Of a DNA stretch of 64,000 bases, positions 21,796 to 34,400 are shown one piece after another; position 1 is the first letter of the stretch; each line of letters starts with the position of its first letter. The stretch lies in contig OX393555.1 in assembly GCA_947650365.1 (NCBI GenBank), positions 78,435,995 to 78,499,994 on the forward strand, written 5' to 3'. Origin of the DNA: Chamaelirium japonicum (Eukaryota; Streptophyta; Magnoliopsida; Liliales; Melanthiaceae). The position numbers were made by a program, and so were the translations under genes. The notes under the pieces were generated by a model. That model made no database searches and was not told the origin of the DNA. It was given only the letters and a program-made list of their open reading frames with translations.

Positions 21796-23685
21796 TTATT
21801 TATTTGCAGTAGATCGAACATGGAAAATGCGTCGAATTTGCCGATCAACTTCTTTCCCGGTTACTGCCTGGTTGTGCAATGATCCATGAATGCCAACGAT
21901 ATTGGCATTCACGGTGAGAGATGATGGGTTGGAAGAGATTTGATGAATCCAGCAGGCCTCTTTCCCCTTTGCAGAGGGTCGACGTTGATCGTGCCCGTTG
22001 TTGACGAATTCTTGAAGGTGGCCCTCTCGCAATAAGTCTTCAAGATGGAACTTCAACCGATAGCACCGGTCGGTGGAGTGGCTATGACTTCGATGGAATT
22101 CGCAGTAGACTGTTTTGTCTGCTGTGAATTTGAAGTTTGGCTGAAGAGGATTGGGCCTTCGAAGATACTCATCGTGTTGAATGCGGTTGAGGATTTGTTC
22201 GACCGGCATATTCCACTCGGTGAAAGTGGTCTTTGTTTGAGATCGACGCCCATCATTCTTTGATCTTTTGTTGGCCGGAGGGGCTGCTGCTTCAGCGTTG
22301 TGAGCCTTTGCAGCATACTTAGGAGCTTCTCTTTCAGCAGGCCTTCTCTTCGTTTCTCGCCCTTTTCGAGCGACTTGATCGTCTTCCACCTCAATCTCCC
22401 TCTGGATTCGATCAAACATTGCACCCAGAGAAGGAGGGGGATTGCGGATGAAGTCGTTGTAAATGTGTAGATCGAATCGGAGAGCGTTCTGGAAAGCCAA
22501 CATGATGGCTTCATCATCCAGATGTCTTCCAGAGAGGGCAGCATTCTCGTTGCGAAACCTCCTAGTGAAACTTCGGAGAGTTTCGTCAGCACCCATCCTT
22601 AGCCGATAGAGAGAGTCCAGCTTCTTCTCGGGCTTCAGATTGAGTTGATAATGCTGCACGAAGAGTTTAGCTAAAACATCGAACTGGGTGATGGGCCCAG
22701 CTCGGAGATTGTGATACCAGTCGAGAGACGGCTCATCGAGACTTCCCGCAAAGGTGCGGCAGAGTACATTGTTTTCTTCTTCGTGCGGCGTCAAGGCTTG
22801 CTTGAAGGCAAGTATGTGGAGAGTTGGATCTCCTCTGATGCAGTTGAATTTGGGGAGGATAGGAGTTCTCCATCCCTTTGGAAAGGTCGTCTAGAAAAGA
22901 CTTCGATGGAGAGGTCCGGCGGATGAATATCCATCTCTACGACCATGTCCCCGACCTAGAGGTAGGTCAAGAGGCAAGATCGCAAGGTCTTGCTCAAGCA
23001 TTGAAGTATTTTCCGGTTAAAGTCGGTGTCGAAGATCCGGTCCAAGTCCACGTTGAAGTGGAATGGATGGGGAAAGTCGACTCTTTGAAGGAGCGCCTTT
23101 CATTTGGTGCTTCCTTGGTATGTTGAGTTTTGAAGGTGTCATCTTATCGCAGTTGCGGCCAGAAGACGATTGGGAAGATTCATCATCGAGGCGGTCCCAA
23201 ACACTCTGTTTCCAGGGGGCAGCAGAGGGAGTTGGTTCACGTCGAATCCTCTCGAGGGCAGCAGTGCCCACTGACCTCCGTTGTTCGGAGTGGATTGAAT
23301 GTCGAGGAAGATCAACCCTCTCACTTGTAGAGGGGATAGGAAGAGCGATTCCAGCCTCGGAGGCTGCCTTCTTCAGAGCATCCCTCTCAGCAGTGAGGGT
23401 GGCATTCTGCTTTGCCAATTGGAGCAGCTGGAAGTCGACTGCCGAAATTTGGTAGGTTGATGGAGGGTCTTCAGCTGGAGCTGGTGTTGTTTGCCCAATC
23501 GACTGTCGCGCGGGGTGGGCGATAGGTCGATCGATAGATCGGCCACTCCCTGATTGAACCCCCATCTCGGGGACAGCAAGGGGCTGTCCGAAGTTGAGCC
23601 ATTGACTCATTGAACGAGTCTCAGGACGAGGTTATTGTTGAGTATTACTTCCTTCTGGTTGACCTTGATGTTTTGTCCTCGCCAT
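21796..23685 (-). pseudogene. Gag capsid/nucleocapsid protein, interrupted by three in-frame TAR codons
   Basis: Start chosen at ATG 23685 (context TGAATGGCG), 148 bases after the primer binding site. The frame stays unshifted for 629 codons to TAA at 21796-21798, which may be the true gag end. It is interrupted by TAA at codon 18 (23632-23634, directly after two CAA codons), TAA at codon 223 (23017-23019) and TAG at codon 265 (22891-22893). The retrotransposon-gag core begins near codon 267 (FPKGWRTPILPKF) and includes CRTFAGSLDEPSLDWY and RSFTRRFRNE. The nucleic-acid-binding motif is YCEFHRSHSHSTDRC at codons 527-541, the Tat form rather than a CCHC knuckle. The N-terminal 200 residues are rich in Ser, Pro and Gln with a short coiled coil (LAKQNATLTAERDALKK). 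Gag would form the particle that packages genomic RNA. Confidence 0.88.
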
Positions 23686-23819
23686 TCAGAGAGCGAAAGG
23701 TGCAACGAGAGTGCCGCTTGATCAGTTGTCTGATCAACCGAGAGTGCGAGGAAGTTTGACTATCAAGATCGGTTGTAGGTTCAACCGGTCAAGTAGTATA
23801 GAGCTCGACTTTTTGCTCG
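23686..23819 (-). promoter_or_regulatory. Leader between primer binding site and gag
   Basis: Untranslated leader of the genomic RNA. It contains a perfect stem at 23718-23737 (TTGATCAG, loop of four, CTGATCAA) about 33 bases before the gag ATG. GACCGGTTGAACC and ACCGATCTTG motifs echo the GATCGGT repeats of the 3' region. Leaders in this position usually hold packaging or dimerisation signals (family knowledge); here that is inference. Confidence 0.55.
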
Positions 23820-23838
23820 GATCCCACAGACGGCGCCA
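23820..23838 (-). other. Primer binding site
   Basis: On the minus strand TGGCGCCGTCTGTGGGAT follows the 5' LTR after a three-base spacer. TGGCGCC pairs with a tRNA 3' end ...GGCGCCA. The first nine bases (TGGCGCCGT) fit plant tRNA-Asp; later bases differ from the Asp sequence I know, so the primer tRNA is left open. Confidence 0.8.
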
Positions 23839-24236
23839 AACTGTGGGGGAAAATCTTCGTGCCGACCCGAAGACCTCGCCTCACCAGTCAATTGAAATTG
23901 AAGTTGACGTCGAAGATCGTTGTTAGATCTGTTGATTGAAGTTGAAGCCTTTGATATGTAAACAGTGATGCAATCAGAGAGATTGTTGACACGAGATGTG
24001 ATCTCGGAGTTCAGCCGAAGCCTACGTCTCCGTGCTATAGGGAGCAACCCAAATTCACTAACACTTATGTTGAAGTGATCTCGACAGGCCGAGTATCACT
24101 GAAATCACTCTGATCTCTTCGGAAGAGAGAAGAAGATCGAAGAAAGATGGAAGATGGGAAGTCAGAAATCTCAGAGCTCTGGTTTTAGGATTGAGAGTTT
24201 CGATCCATTTACATTCGAAGGCTCTGCTATTTATAG

Positions 24237-24245
24237 GTTTTTCTG
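24237..24245 (-). promoter_or_regulatory. TATA box of the 5' LTR promoter
   Basis: TATAAATAG on the minus strand, preceded by pyrimidine/purine-balanced U3 and about 129 bases after the 43-bp array. Genomic RNA would start some 25-35 bases further on, near 24205-24215. The motif is identical in the other LTR. Confidence 0.7.
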
Positions 24246-24373
24246 GTGGTAAACGGCGGTTTCTGCTGCAGCATCTGGGGATCCTCCAGGTAAAGCTGGC
24301 GGGCCCCGCTACCATCTTCTGGGGGATTCCGCAGGCTCTTGGTCCCACCAGGCAGGACCGGTGGGTTCTGCGA

Positions 24374-24760
24374 TAGTCCTCGTGGGCCTACCAGGCAGGG
24401 CCGGTGGGTCCCGTGATAGTCCTCGTGGGCCCACCAGGCAGGGCCGGTGGGTCCCGTGGTAGTCCTCGTGGGCCCACCAGGCAGGGCCGGTGGGTCCCGT
24501 GGTAGTCCTCGTGGGCCCACCAGGTAGGGCCGGTGGGTCCCGTGGTAGTCCTCGTGGGCCCACCAGGCAGGGCCGGTGGGTCCCGTGGTAGTCCTCGTGG
24601 GCCCACCAGGCAGGGCCGGTGGGTCCGGTGGTAGTCCTCGTGGGCCCACCAGGCAGGGCCGGTGGGTCCCGTGGTAGTCCTCGTGGGCCCACCAGGCAGG
24701 GCCGGTGGGTCCCGTGGTAGTCCTCGTGGGCTCACCAGGCAGAGCCGGTGGGTCCCGTGG
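24374..24760 (-). repeat. U3 tandem array, nine 43-bp units
   Basis: Exactly 9 x 43 = 387 bp. Units contain GGGCCCACC and GGTGGGTCCC arms around AGGCAGGGCC, so each can fold back imperfectly. The position upstream of the TATA box is that of an enhancer-like repeat. Units are much more GC-rich than anything around them. Confidence 0.93.
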
Positions 24761-24795
24761 TAGTTGGTAAACTTTCGCCAAAATTTGCACCCATA

Positions 24796-24800
24796 ATTAG
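24796..24800. repeat. Target site duplication, right copy (ATTAG)
   Basis: Repeats the ATTAG at 11676-11680. The satellite resumes with GGTGGATCGTAAG in the phase expected if the element were removed. Confidence 0.93.
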
Positions 24801-25479
24801 GGTGGATCGTAAGAATGAATTTGAATGGATACATTCTTGCGAAAGAATTAGAATGGATTGTATGAATGAATTAGAATGGATCGTGCAAATGAATTAGAAT
24901 GGATCGTGCGAAGGAATTAGAATGGATCATACGAATGAATTAGAATAGATTGTGCGAATGAATTAGAATAGATCGTACGAATGAATTAGAATGGATCGTA
25001 TGAATGAATCAGCACGATCCATTCTAATTCTTTCGCACGAATGTATCCATTCTAATTCATTCGTACGATCCATTCTAATTCATTCATACGATCCATTCTA
25101 CTTCATTCATACGATCCATTCTAATTTATTCGTACGATCCATTCTAATTTATTCGCACAATCTATTCTAATTCATTCATACAATACATTCTAATTCATTC
25201 GTACGATCCATTCTAATTCATTCGTACGATCCATTCTATTTCATTCATATGATCCATTCTAATTCATTCGCTTGATCCATTCTAATTCATTCATACGATC
25301 CATTCTAATTCATTCATATGATCCATTCTAATTCATTCGTTCGATCCATTCTAATTCATTCATACAATCCATTCTAATTCTTTCGCACGAATGTATCCAT
25401 TCTAATTCATTTGTACGATCCATTCTAATTCATTCGCACGATCCATTCTAATTCATTCATATGATCCATTCTAATTCAT
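24801..25479. repeat. 23-bp satellite, remainder of duplicate A copy 1
   Basis: Forward monomers to about 25009, then inverted monomers to about 25479. They match 62008-62690 at a constant offset of 37,207 through the first switch, including the rare TACATTCTTGCGAAAG variant just after the insertion. The rev-to-forward switch at 25480 is a near-perfect palindrome around CATTCGTGCGAATG. Confidence 0.88.
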
Positions 25480-28400
25480 TCGTGCGAATGAATTAGAATG
25501 GATCGTACGAATGAATTAGAATGGATCATACGAATGAATTAGAATGGAAACATTCTGCGAATGAATTAGAATGGATCATACGAAGGAATTAGGGAGGATC
25601 GTACGATCAATTCTAATTCATTCGCACAATCTATTCTAATTCATTCGTACGATCCATTCTAATTCATTAGCACGATCCATTCTAATTTATTCGTACGATC
25701 CATTCTATTTCATTCGTACGATCCATTCTTACTCATTCGTACGATCCATTCTAATTCATTCATACAATCCATTCTAATTCATTCATATGATCCATTCTAA
25801 TTCATTCGCACAATCTATTCTAATTCATTCATACGATTCTTTCTAATTCTTTCGTATGATCCATTCTAATTCATTCCCATGAATGGATCGTACGAATGAG
25901 TAAGAATGTATCGTACGAATGAAATATAATGGTTCGTATGCATGAATTAGAATGGATCGTGCGAATTAATTAGAATGGATTGTACGAATGAGTAAGAATG
26001 GATCGTACGAATGAAATAGAATGGATCGTACGAATAAATTAGAATGGATTGTGCTAATGAATTAGAATGGATCGTACGAATGAATTAGAATAGATTGTGC
26101 GAATGAATTAGAATTGATCGTACGATCCTCCCTAATTCCTTCGTATGATCCATTCTAATTCATTCTCGGAATGTTTCCATTCTAATTCATTCGTATGATC
26201 CATTCTAATTCCTTCGTACGATCCATTCTAATTCATTCGTACAATCCATTCTAATTCATTCGCACGAATGTATCCATTCTACTTTATTCGTACGATCCTC
26301 CCTAATTCCTTCGTATGACCCATTCTAATTCATTCGCACGAATGTATCCATTCTAATTCATTCGTATGATCCATTCTAATTCCTTCGTACGATCCATTCT
26401 AATTCATTCGTACGATCCATTCAAATTCATTCGCACGAATGTATCCATTCTAATTCATTCGTACGATCCATTCAAATTCATTCGCACGATCCATTCTAAT
26501 TCATTCATACGATCCATTCTAATTCATTCGTATGATCCGTTCTAATTCATTCGCACGATCCATTCTAATTCATTCATACGATCCACTCAAATTCATTCAT
26601 ACAATCCATTCTAATTCTTTCGCACGATTGTATCCATTCTAATTCATTCGTATGATCCACCCTAATTCCTTCGTATGATCTATTCTAATTCATTCGCACG
26701 AATGTATCCATTCTAATTCATTCGTACGATCCATTTGAATTCATTCATACGATCCATTCTAATTCATTCATACGATTCATTCTAATTCATTCGCACGAAT
26801 GTATACATTCTAATTCATTCGCATGATCCATTCTATTTCATTCGCACAATGGATCGTACGATGAATTAGAATGGATCATGCAAATGAATTAGAAGGGATC
26901 GTACGAATGAATTAGAATGGATCGTGCGAATGAATTAGAATGGATCGTACGTATGAATTAGAATGGATACATTCATGGGAATGAATTAGAATGGATCGTA
27001 TGAAAGAATTAGAATGGATTGTGCTAATGAGTAAGAATGGATCGTACGAATGAAATAGAATGGATCGTACGAATGAATTAGAATGGATCGTGCTAATGAA
27101 TTAGAATAGATCTTATAAATAAATTAGAATTGATTGTGCGAATGAATTAGAATGGATCGTGCGAATGAATTAGAATGGATACATTCGTGCGAATGAATTA
27201 GAATGGATCGTACGAATGAATTAGAATGGATCGTATGAATGAATTAGAATGGATCGTATGAATGAATTGGAAAGGATCGTACGAATGAATTAGAATGGAT
27301 ACATTCGTGCGAATGAATTAGAATGGATCATGCGAAGGAATTAGGGTGGATCGTACGAAGGAATTAGGGTGGATCGTACGAATCAATTAGAATGGATACA
27401 TTCGTGCGAAAGAATTAGAATGAATTGTATGAATGAATTAGAATGGATCGAAAGAATAAATAAGAATGGATCGTGCGAATGAATTAGAATGGATCGTACG
27501 AATGAATTAGAATGGATATATTCGTGCGAATGAATTAGAATGGATCGTACGAATGTGTAAGAATGGATCGTATGAATGAAATTGAATGGATCGTATGAAT
27601 GAATTAGAATGGATCGTGCTAATGAATTATAATGGATTGTACGAATGAACTAGAATAGATTATGCGAAGGAATTAGAATGGATCGTACGAATGAAATAGA
27701 ATGGATACATTCGTGTGAATGAATTAGAATGGATCGTATGAATGAATTAGATTGGATCATATGAATGAATTAGAATTGATCGTACGTATGAATTAGAATG
27801 GATACATTCATGGGAATAAATTAGAATGGATCATACGAAGGAATTAGAATGGATCATACAAATGAAATAGAATGGATCGTACGAAAGAATTAGAATGGAT
27901 CGTACAAAGAAATTAGAATGGATTGTGCGAATGAATTAGAATGGATCCTACGAATGAATTAGAATGGATCGTATGAATGAATTAGAATGGATCGTGCGAA
28001 TGAATTAGAATGTATCGTACGAATGAATTAGAATGGATACATTCGTGCGAAAGAATTAGAATAGATTGTATGAATGAATTAGAATGGATCGTACAAATGA
28101 ATTAGAATGGATCGTGCGAATGAATTTGAATGTATCGTACGAATGAATTAGAATGGAAACATTCATGCGAATGAATTAGAATGGATCGTACGAATGACTA
28201 AGAATGGATTGTACGAATGAAATAGAATGGATCGTATGAATTAATTAGAATGGATCGTGATAATGAATTAGAATGGATCGTATGAATGAATTAGAATAGA
28301 TCGTGCGAATGAATTAGAATGTATCGTACGAGTGAGTAAGAATGGATCGTACGAATGAAATAGAATGGATCGTACGAATGAATTAGAATGGATCATGCTA

Positions 28401-31400
28401 ATGAATTGGGGTGGATCATACAAATGAATTAGAATAGATTGGGCGAATGAATTAGAATGGATTGTATGAATGAATTATAATGGATACATTCGTGCGAATG
28501 AATTAGAATGGATCGTATGAATGAATAAGATTGGATCGTATGAATGAATTAGAATGGATCGTACGTATGAATTCAAATGGATACATTAATGGGAATGAAT
28601 CAGAATGGATCGTACGAAGGAATTAGAATGGATCATACGAATGAAATAGAATGGATCGTACGAAGGAATTAGAATGGATCGTACGTTAAGAATGAATTAG
28701 AATGGATTGTATGTATGAATTAGAATGGATACATTCATGGGAATGAATTAGAATGGATCGTACGAAGGAATTAGAATGGATCCATTCTAATTCATTCTAA
28801 TTCATTCGTACGATCCATTCTAATTCATGCATATGATCCATTCTAATTCATTCATACGATCCAATCTAATTCATTCATACGATGCATTCTAATTCATTCG
28901 CACGAATGTATCCATTCTAATTCATTCGTATGATCCCTTCTAATTCTTTCGCATGATCCAATCTAATTCATTCGCACGATCCATTCTAATACATCATTCG
29001 CACAATCTATTCAAATTCATTCGTACGAAACATTCTAATTCATTAGCACGATCTATTCTAATTCATTCGTACGATATACAATCCATTCTAATTCATATGC
29101 ACGATCCATTCTAATTCATTCGCACGATTCATTCGTACGATCCATTCTAATTCGTATGAATGAATTAGAATGGATCATATGAATAAATTAGAATGGATCA
29201 TGCGAATGAATTTGAATGGATCGTATGAATGAATTAGAATGGATCATGCGAACGAATTAAAAAGGATCGTACGAATGAATTAGAATGGATACATTTGTGC
29301 GAATGAATTAGAATGGATCATACGAATGAGTAAGCATGGATCGTACGAATGAAATAGAATGGATCGTACGAATGATTTAGAATGGATCATGAGAATGAAT
29401 TAGATTGGATTGTGCGAATGAATTAGAATGGATCGTACGAATGAATTAAAATGGATACATTCGTGTGAATGAATTAGAATGGATACATTCGTGCGAATGA
29501 ATTAGAATGGATCGTGCAAATGAATTAGAATGGATCGAACGAATGAATTTGAATGGATCGTATGAATGAATTAGAATGGATCGTACGAATGAATTATAAT
29601 GGATACATACATGCGAATGAACTAGAATGGATCGTGCGAATGAATTAGAATGGATCCATTCTAACTCATTCGTACAATCCATTCTAATTCTTTTGCACAA
29701 ATGTATCCATTCTAATTCATTCATACGATCCATTCTTACTCATTCATACGATCCATTCTAATTCATTCGCACGAATGTATCCATTCTAATTCATTCGTAC
29801 GATCCATTCTAATTCATTCGTACGATCCATTCTAATTCATTCGCACAATCTATTCTAATTCATTCGTACGATCCATTCTAATTCATTCGCACGATCCATT
29901 CTAATTCATTTGCATGATCCATTCAAATTCATTCATACAATCCATTCTAATTCTTTTGCACGAATGTATCCATTCTAATTCCTTCGTACGATCCATTCTA
30001 ATTCCTTCGTACGATCCATTCTAATTCCTTCATACGATCGATTCTATTTCATTCGTATGATCCATTCTAATTCCTTCGTACGATCCATTCTTATTCATAC
30101 GATCCATTCTATTTCATTCATACGATCCATTCTAATTCATTTTCACGATCCATTCTAATGCATTCATACGATCCATTCTAATTCATTCGTACGATCCATG
30201 CTAATTCATTCGCACGATCCATTCAAATTCATTCATACGATCCATTCTAATTCATTCATACGATCCATTCTAATTCATTCGCACGAATATATCCATTCTA
30301 ATTCATTCGTATGATCCATTCTAATTCATTCGCACGATCTATTCTAATTCATTCGTACGATCCATTCTAATTCATTCATACAATCTATTCTAATTCATAC
30401 GATTCATTCTAATTCATTAGCATGATACATTCGTGCAAATGAATAAGAATGGATTATATGAAGGAATTAGGGTGGATCATACGAATGAATTAGAATGGAT
30501 ACATTCGTGCGACAGAATTTAAATAGATTGTATGAATGAATTAGAATGGATCGTGCTAATAAATTAGAATGGATCGTACGAATGAATTAGAATAGATTGT
30601 ACGTATGAATTAGAATGGATCGTACGAATGAATTAGAAGGGATCGTGCGAATTGGATCATATGAATGAATTAGAATGGATCGTATGAATGAATTAGAATG
30701 GATCGTGCAAATGAATTAGAATCGATCGTGCAAATGAATTAGAATGGATCGTACGAATGAATTAGAATAGATCGTATGAATGAATTAGAATGGATCGTAC
30801 GAATGAATTAGAATGGAAACATTCGTGCGAAAGAATTAGAATGGATCGTGCTAATTCATTCATACGATCCATTCTAATTCATTTGTACGATCCATTCTAA
30901 TTCATTCGCTCGAATGTATCAATTCTAATTCATTTGCACGATCCATTCTAATTAGAATGGATCGTACCAAGAAATTAGAATGAATCGTACGAAGGAATTA
31001 GAATGGATCGTACGAATGAATTAGAATGGATACATTCGTGCAAAAGAATTGAAATGGATTGTATGAATGAATTAGAATGGATCGTACAAATGAATTAGAA
31101 TGGATCGTGCCAATGAATTAGAATGGATCGTACGAATGAATTAGAATAGATTGTGCGAAAGAATTAGAATGAATCGTACGAATGAATTAGAATGGATACA
31201 TTCGTGCGAAAGAATTAGAATGGATCAGGCTAATTCATTCATACGATCCATTCTAATTCATTTGTACGATCCATTCTAATTCATTCGCTCGAATGTATCC
31301 ATTCTAATTCATTTGCACGATCCATTCTAATTAGAATGGATCGTACCAAGAAATTAGAATGAATCGTACGAAGGAATTAGAATGGATCGTACGAATGAAT

Positions 31401-34400
31401 TAGAATGGATACATTCATGCAAAAGAATTAGAATGGGTTGTATGCATGAATTAGAATGGATCGTACAAATGAATTAGAATGGATCGTGCCAATGAATTAG
31501 AATGGATCGTACGAATGAATTAGAATAGATTATGCGAAAGAATTAGAATGAATCGTACGTATGAATTAGAATGGATACATTCGTGCGAATAAATTAGAAT
31601 GGATCGTATGAATGAATTTGAATGGATCGTATAAATGAATTCGAATGGATCGTACGAATGAATTAGAATGGATACATTCGTGTGAATGAATTAGAATGGA
31701 TCATACGAAGGAATTAGGGTGGATCGTACGAATGAATTAGAATGGATACATTCATGCGAAAGAATTAGAATGGATTGTATGAATGAATAACAATGGATCA
31801 TATGAATGAATTAGAATGGATCATGCGAATGAATTAGAATGGATCGTACGAATGAAATAGAATGGATCGTACGAATGAATTAGAATGGATCGTGCGATTG
31901 AATTAGAATGGATCATACAAATGAATTAGAATGGATACATTCGTGCGAATGAATTAGAATGGATCGTACGAATGAAATAGAATGTATCGTACGAATGAAT
32001 TAGAATGGATCGTGCGAATGAATTAGATTGGATCGTGCGAATGAATTAGAATGGATCGTACGAATTAATTAGAATAAATACATTCGTGTGAATGAACTAG
32101 AATGGATCGTATGAATGAATTAGAATGGATCGTAAGAATGAATTCGAATGGATCGTACGAATGAATTAGAATGGATATATTCGCGCGAATGAATTAGAAT
32201 TGATCATACGAAGGAATTAGGGTGGATCGTACGAAAGAATTAGAATGGATACATTCATGAGAAAGAATTAGAATGGATTGTATGAATGAATTAGAATGGA
32301 TCGTATGAATGAATTAGAATGGATCGTGCGAATGAATTAGAATGGATCGTACGAATGAATTAGAATGGATCGTATGAATGAATTAGAATGGATCGTGCGA
32401 ATGAATTAGAATGGATCGTACGAATGAATTAGAATGGATACATTCGTGCGAATGAATTAGAATGGATCGTAAGAATGACTAAGAATGGATCGTATGAATG
32501 AAATAGAATGGATCGAATGAATAAATTAGAATGGATCGTGCGAATGAATTAGATTGGATCGTGCGAATGAATTAGAATGGATCGTACGAATGAGAAAGAA
32601 TGGATCGTACGAATGAAATAGAATGGATCATTTGAATGAATTAGAAATGGATCGTGCGAATGAGGATACATTCGTGCGAATGAATTAGAATGGTTCGTAC
32701 GAATAAGTAAGAATGGATCGTATGAATGAAATAGAATGGATCGTACGAATGAATTAGAATGGATCGTGCGAATGAATTAGATTGGATCGTGCAAATGAAT
32801 TAGAATGGATCGTAGAATTAGAATGGATACATTCGTACGATCCATTCTAATTCATTCTAATTAATTTGTATGATCCATTCTAATTCATTTGTATGATCCA
32901 TTCTAATTCATTAGCACGATCAATTCTAATTCATTCATACGATCCATTCTATTACATTCATACGATCCATTCTTACTTATTCGTACAATCCATTGTAATT
33001 CATTCGCCTGAATGTATCCATTCTAATTCATTCGTATGATCCATTCTAATTCATTCGCACGATCCATTCTAATTCATTCGTACGATCCATTCTAATTCAT
33101 TCGTACGATCTATTCTAATTCATTGGTACGATCCATTCTAATTCATTCGCACAATCCATTCTAATTCATTCATACGATTCATTCTAATTCATACGTATGA
33201 TCCATTCTAATTCATTCGCACGATCCATTCTAATTTATTCATACGATCCATTCTAATTCATTCGCACGATCCATTCTAATTCATTTGTACGATCCATTCT
33301 TACGCATTCGTACGATCCATTCTAATTCATTCGCACGAATGTATCCAATCTAATTCATTCGTACGATCCATTATAATTCCTTCGTACGATCCATTCTATT
33401 TTATTCATACAATCCATTCTAATTCATTCATACAATCCATTCTAATTCTTTCGCACGAATGTATCCATTCTAATTCATTCGTACGATCCACCCTAATTCC
33501 TTCGTATGATCCATTCTAATTCATTCGCTTGAATGTATCCATTCTAATTCATTCGTACGATCCATTCGAATTCATTCATACGGTCCATTCTAATTCATTT
33601 GCACGAAGGAATTAAAATGGATCGTATGAATGAATGAATTAGAATGGATCATACATACGAATGTATTAGAATATGGATCGTACGAATGAAATAGAATGGA
33701 TCGTACGAATGAATTAGAATAGATCGTGCTAATGAATTAGAATGGATCATACAAAGAAATTAGGGTGGATCGTACGAATGAATTAGAATGGATCGTTCGA
33801 AGGAATTAGAATGGATCGTACGAAGGAATTAGAATGGATCGTACGAATGAAGTAGAATGGATACATTCGTGCAAAAGAATTAGAATGGATTGTATGAATG
33901 AATTAGAATGGATCGTACAAATGAATTAGAATGGATCGTGTAATGAATTAGAATGGATCATATGAATGAGTAAGATCCATTCGTGTGAATGATTAGAATG
34001 GATCGTACGAATGAATTAGAATCGATCGTGCTAATGAATTTGAATGGATCGCACAAAGGAATGAATTAGAATGGATACATTCGTACAATCTATTCTAATT
34101 CATTCGTACGATCCATTCTAATTCATTCGTACAATCCATTCTATTTCATTCGTACGATCCATTCTTATTCATTCGTATGATCCATTCTAATTCATTCGCA
34201 CGAATGTATCCATTTTAATTCATTCATACGATCCATTCTAATTCATTCGCACGATCCATTCAAATTCATTCATACGATCCATTCTAATTCATTTGTACAA
34301 TCCATTCTAATTTATTCGCACAATCTATTGTAATTCATTCATACGATTCATTGTATTTCATTCGTACGATCCATTCTTACTCAATGAATTAGAATGGATC

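Larger units (their letters stand above)
11681..24795 (-). mobile_element. Ty3/gypsy Tat-type LTR retrotransposon, full length with an antisense additional gene
   Basis: Complete 13,115-bp element read on the minus strand, with paired LTRs (TGTGGG...CCCACA termini), ATTAG target duplications, primer binding site, gag-pol and polypurine tract. Integrase lies after RNase H, which is the Ty3/gypsy order. Placement in the Tat group rests on three features: a second, archaeal-type RNase H domain, a gag motif of the C-x2-H...C kind, and an extra gene on the opposite strand between integrase and the 3' LTR. Tandem repeats in the 3' untranslated part also fit that lineage. The two LTRs differ at 7 of about 531 comparable positions outside the 43-bp array, plus one 1-base indel, so insertion is recent. 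At a commonly used plant rate of 1.3e-8 per site per year this is about half a million years (inference). Internal frames carry eleven TAA/TAG codons, so this copy is probably not autonomous under the standard code. Confidence 0.95.
23842..24795 (-). repeat. 5' LTR (954 bp)
   Basis: TGTGGG...CCCATA in window orientation; the expected CCCACA terminus has one C-to-T change. In reading direction, U3 holds nine 43-bp units, then a TATA box (24237-24245), then R/U5 of about 370 bp ending beside the primer binding site. It is 45 bp longer than the 3' LTR: one more 43-bp unit plus two single-base indels. Confidence 0.95.

Noticed and set aside
23017..23610. Gag starting at the ATG at 23610
   Set aside because: The same frame continues upstream to ATG 23685 in better context, separated only by one TAA that fits the element-wide TAR pattern.
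14385..23685. U-to-C RNA editing restoring the TAA/TAG codons
   Set aside because: Stop-removing U-to-C editing is known from organelles of some land plants, not for nuclear transposons; nothing here suggests an organellar sequence.
14385..23685. A fully reassigned TAR=Gln nuclear code, as in some green algae and ciliates
   Set aside because: Not adopted as the main reading because CAA/CAG remain the dominant Gln codons and the element is of a land-plant type; kept only as a test in the findings.
29446..29733. Open frames of 60-95 residues in the satellite (also 37493-37702, 41106-41291, 47949-48173, 51582-51788, 56316-56504) with NELEWI / HSNSFARSILIHS repeats
   Set aside because: They are periodic translations of the 23-bp monomer (23 residues per three monomers), with no start context, no domain and no conservation beyond the repeat.
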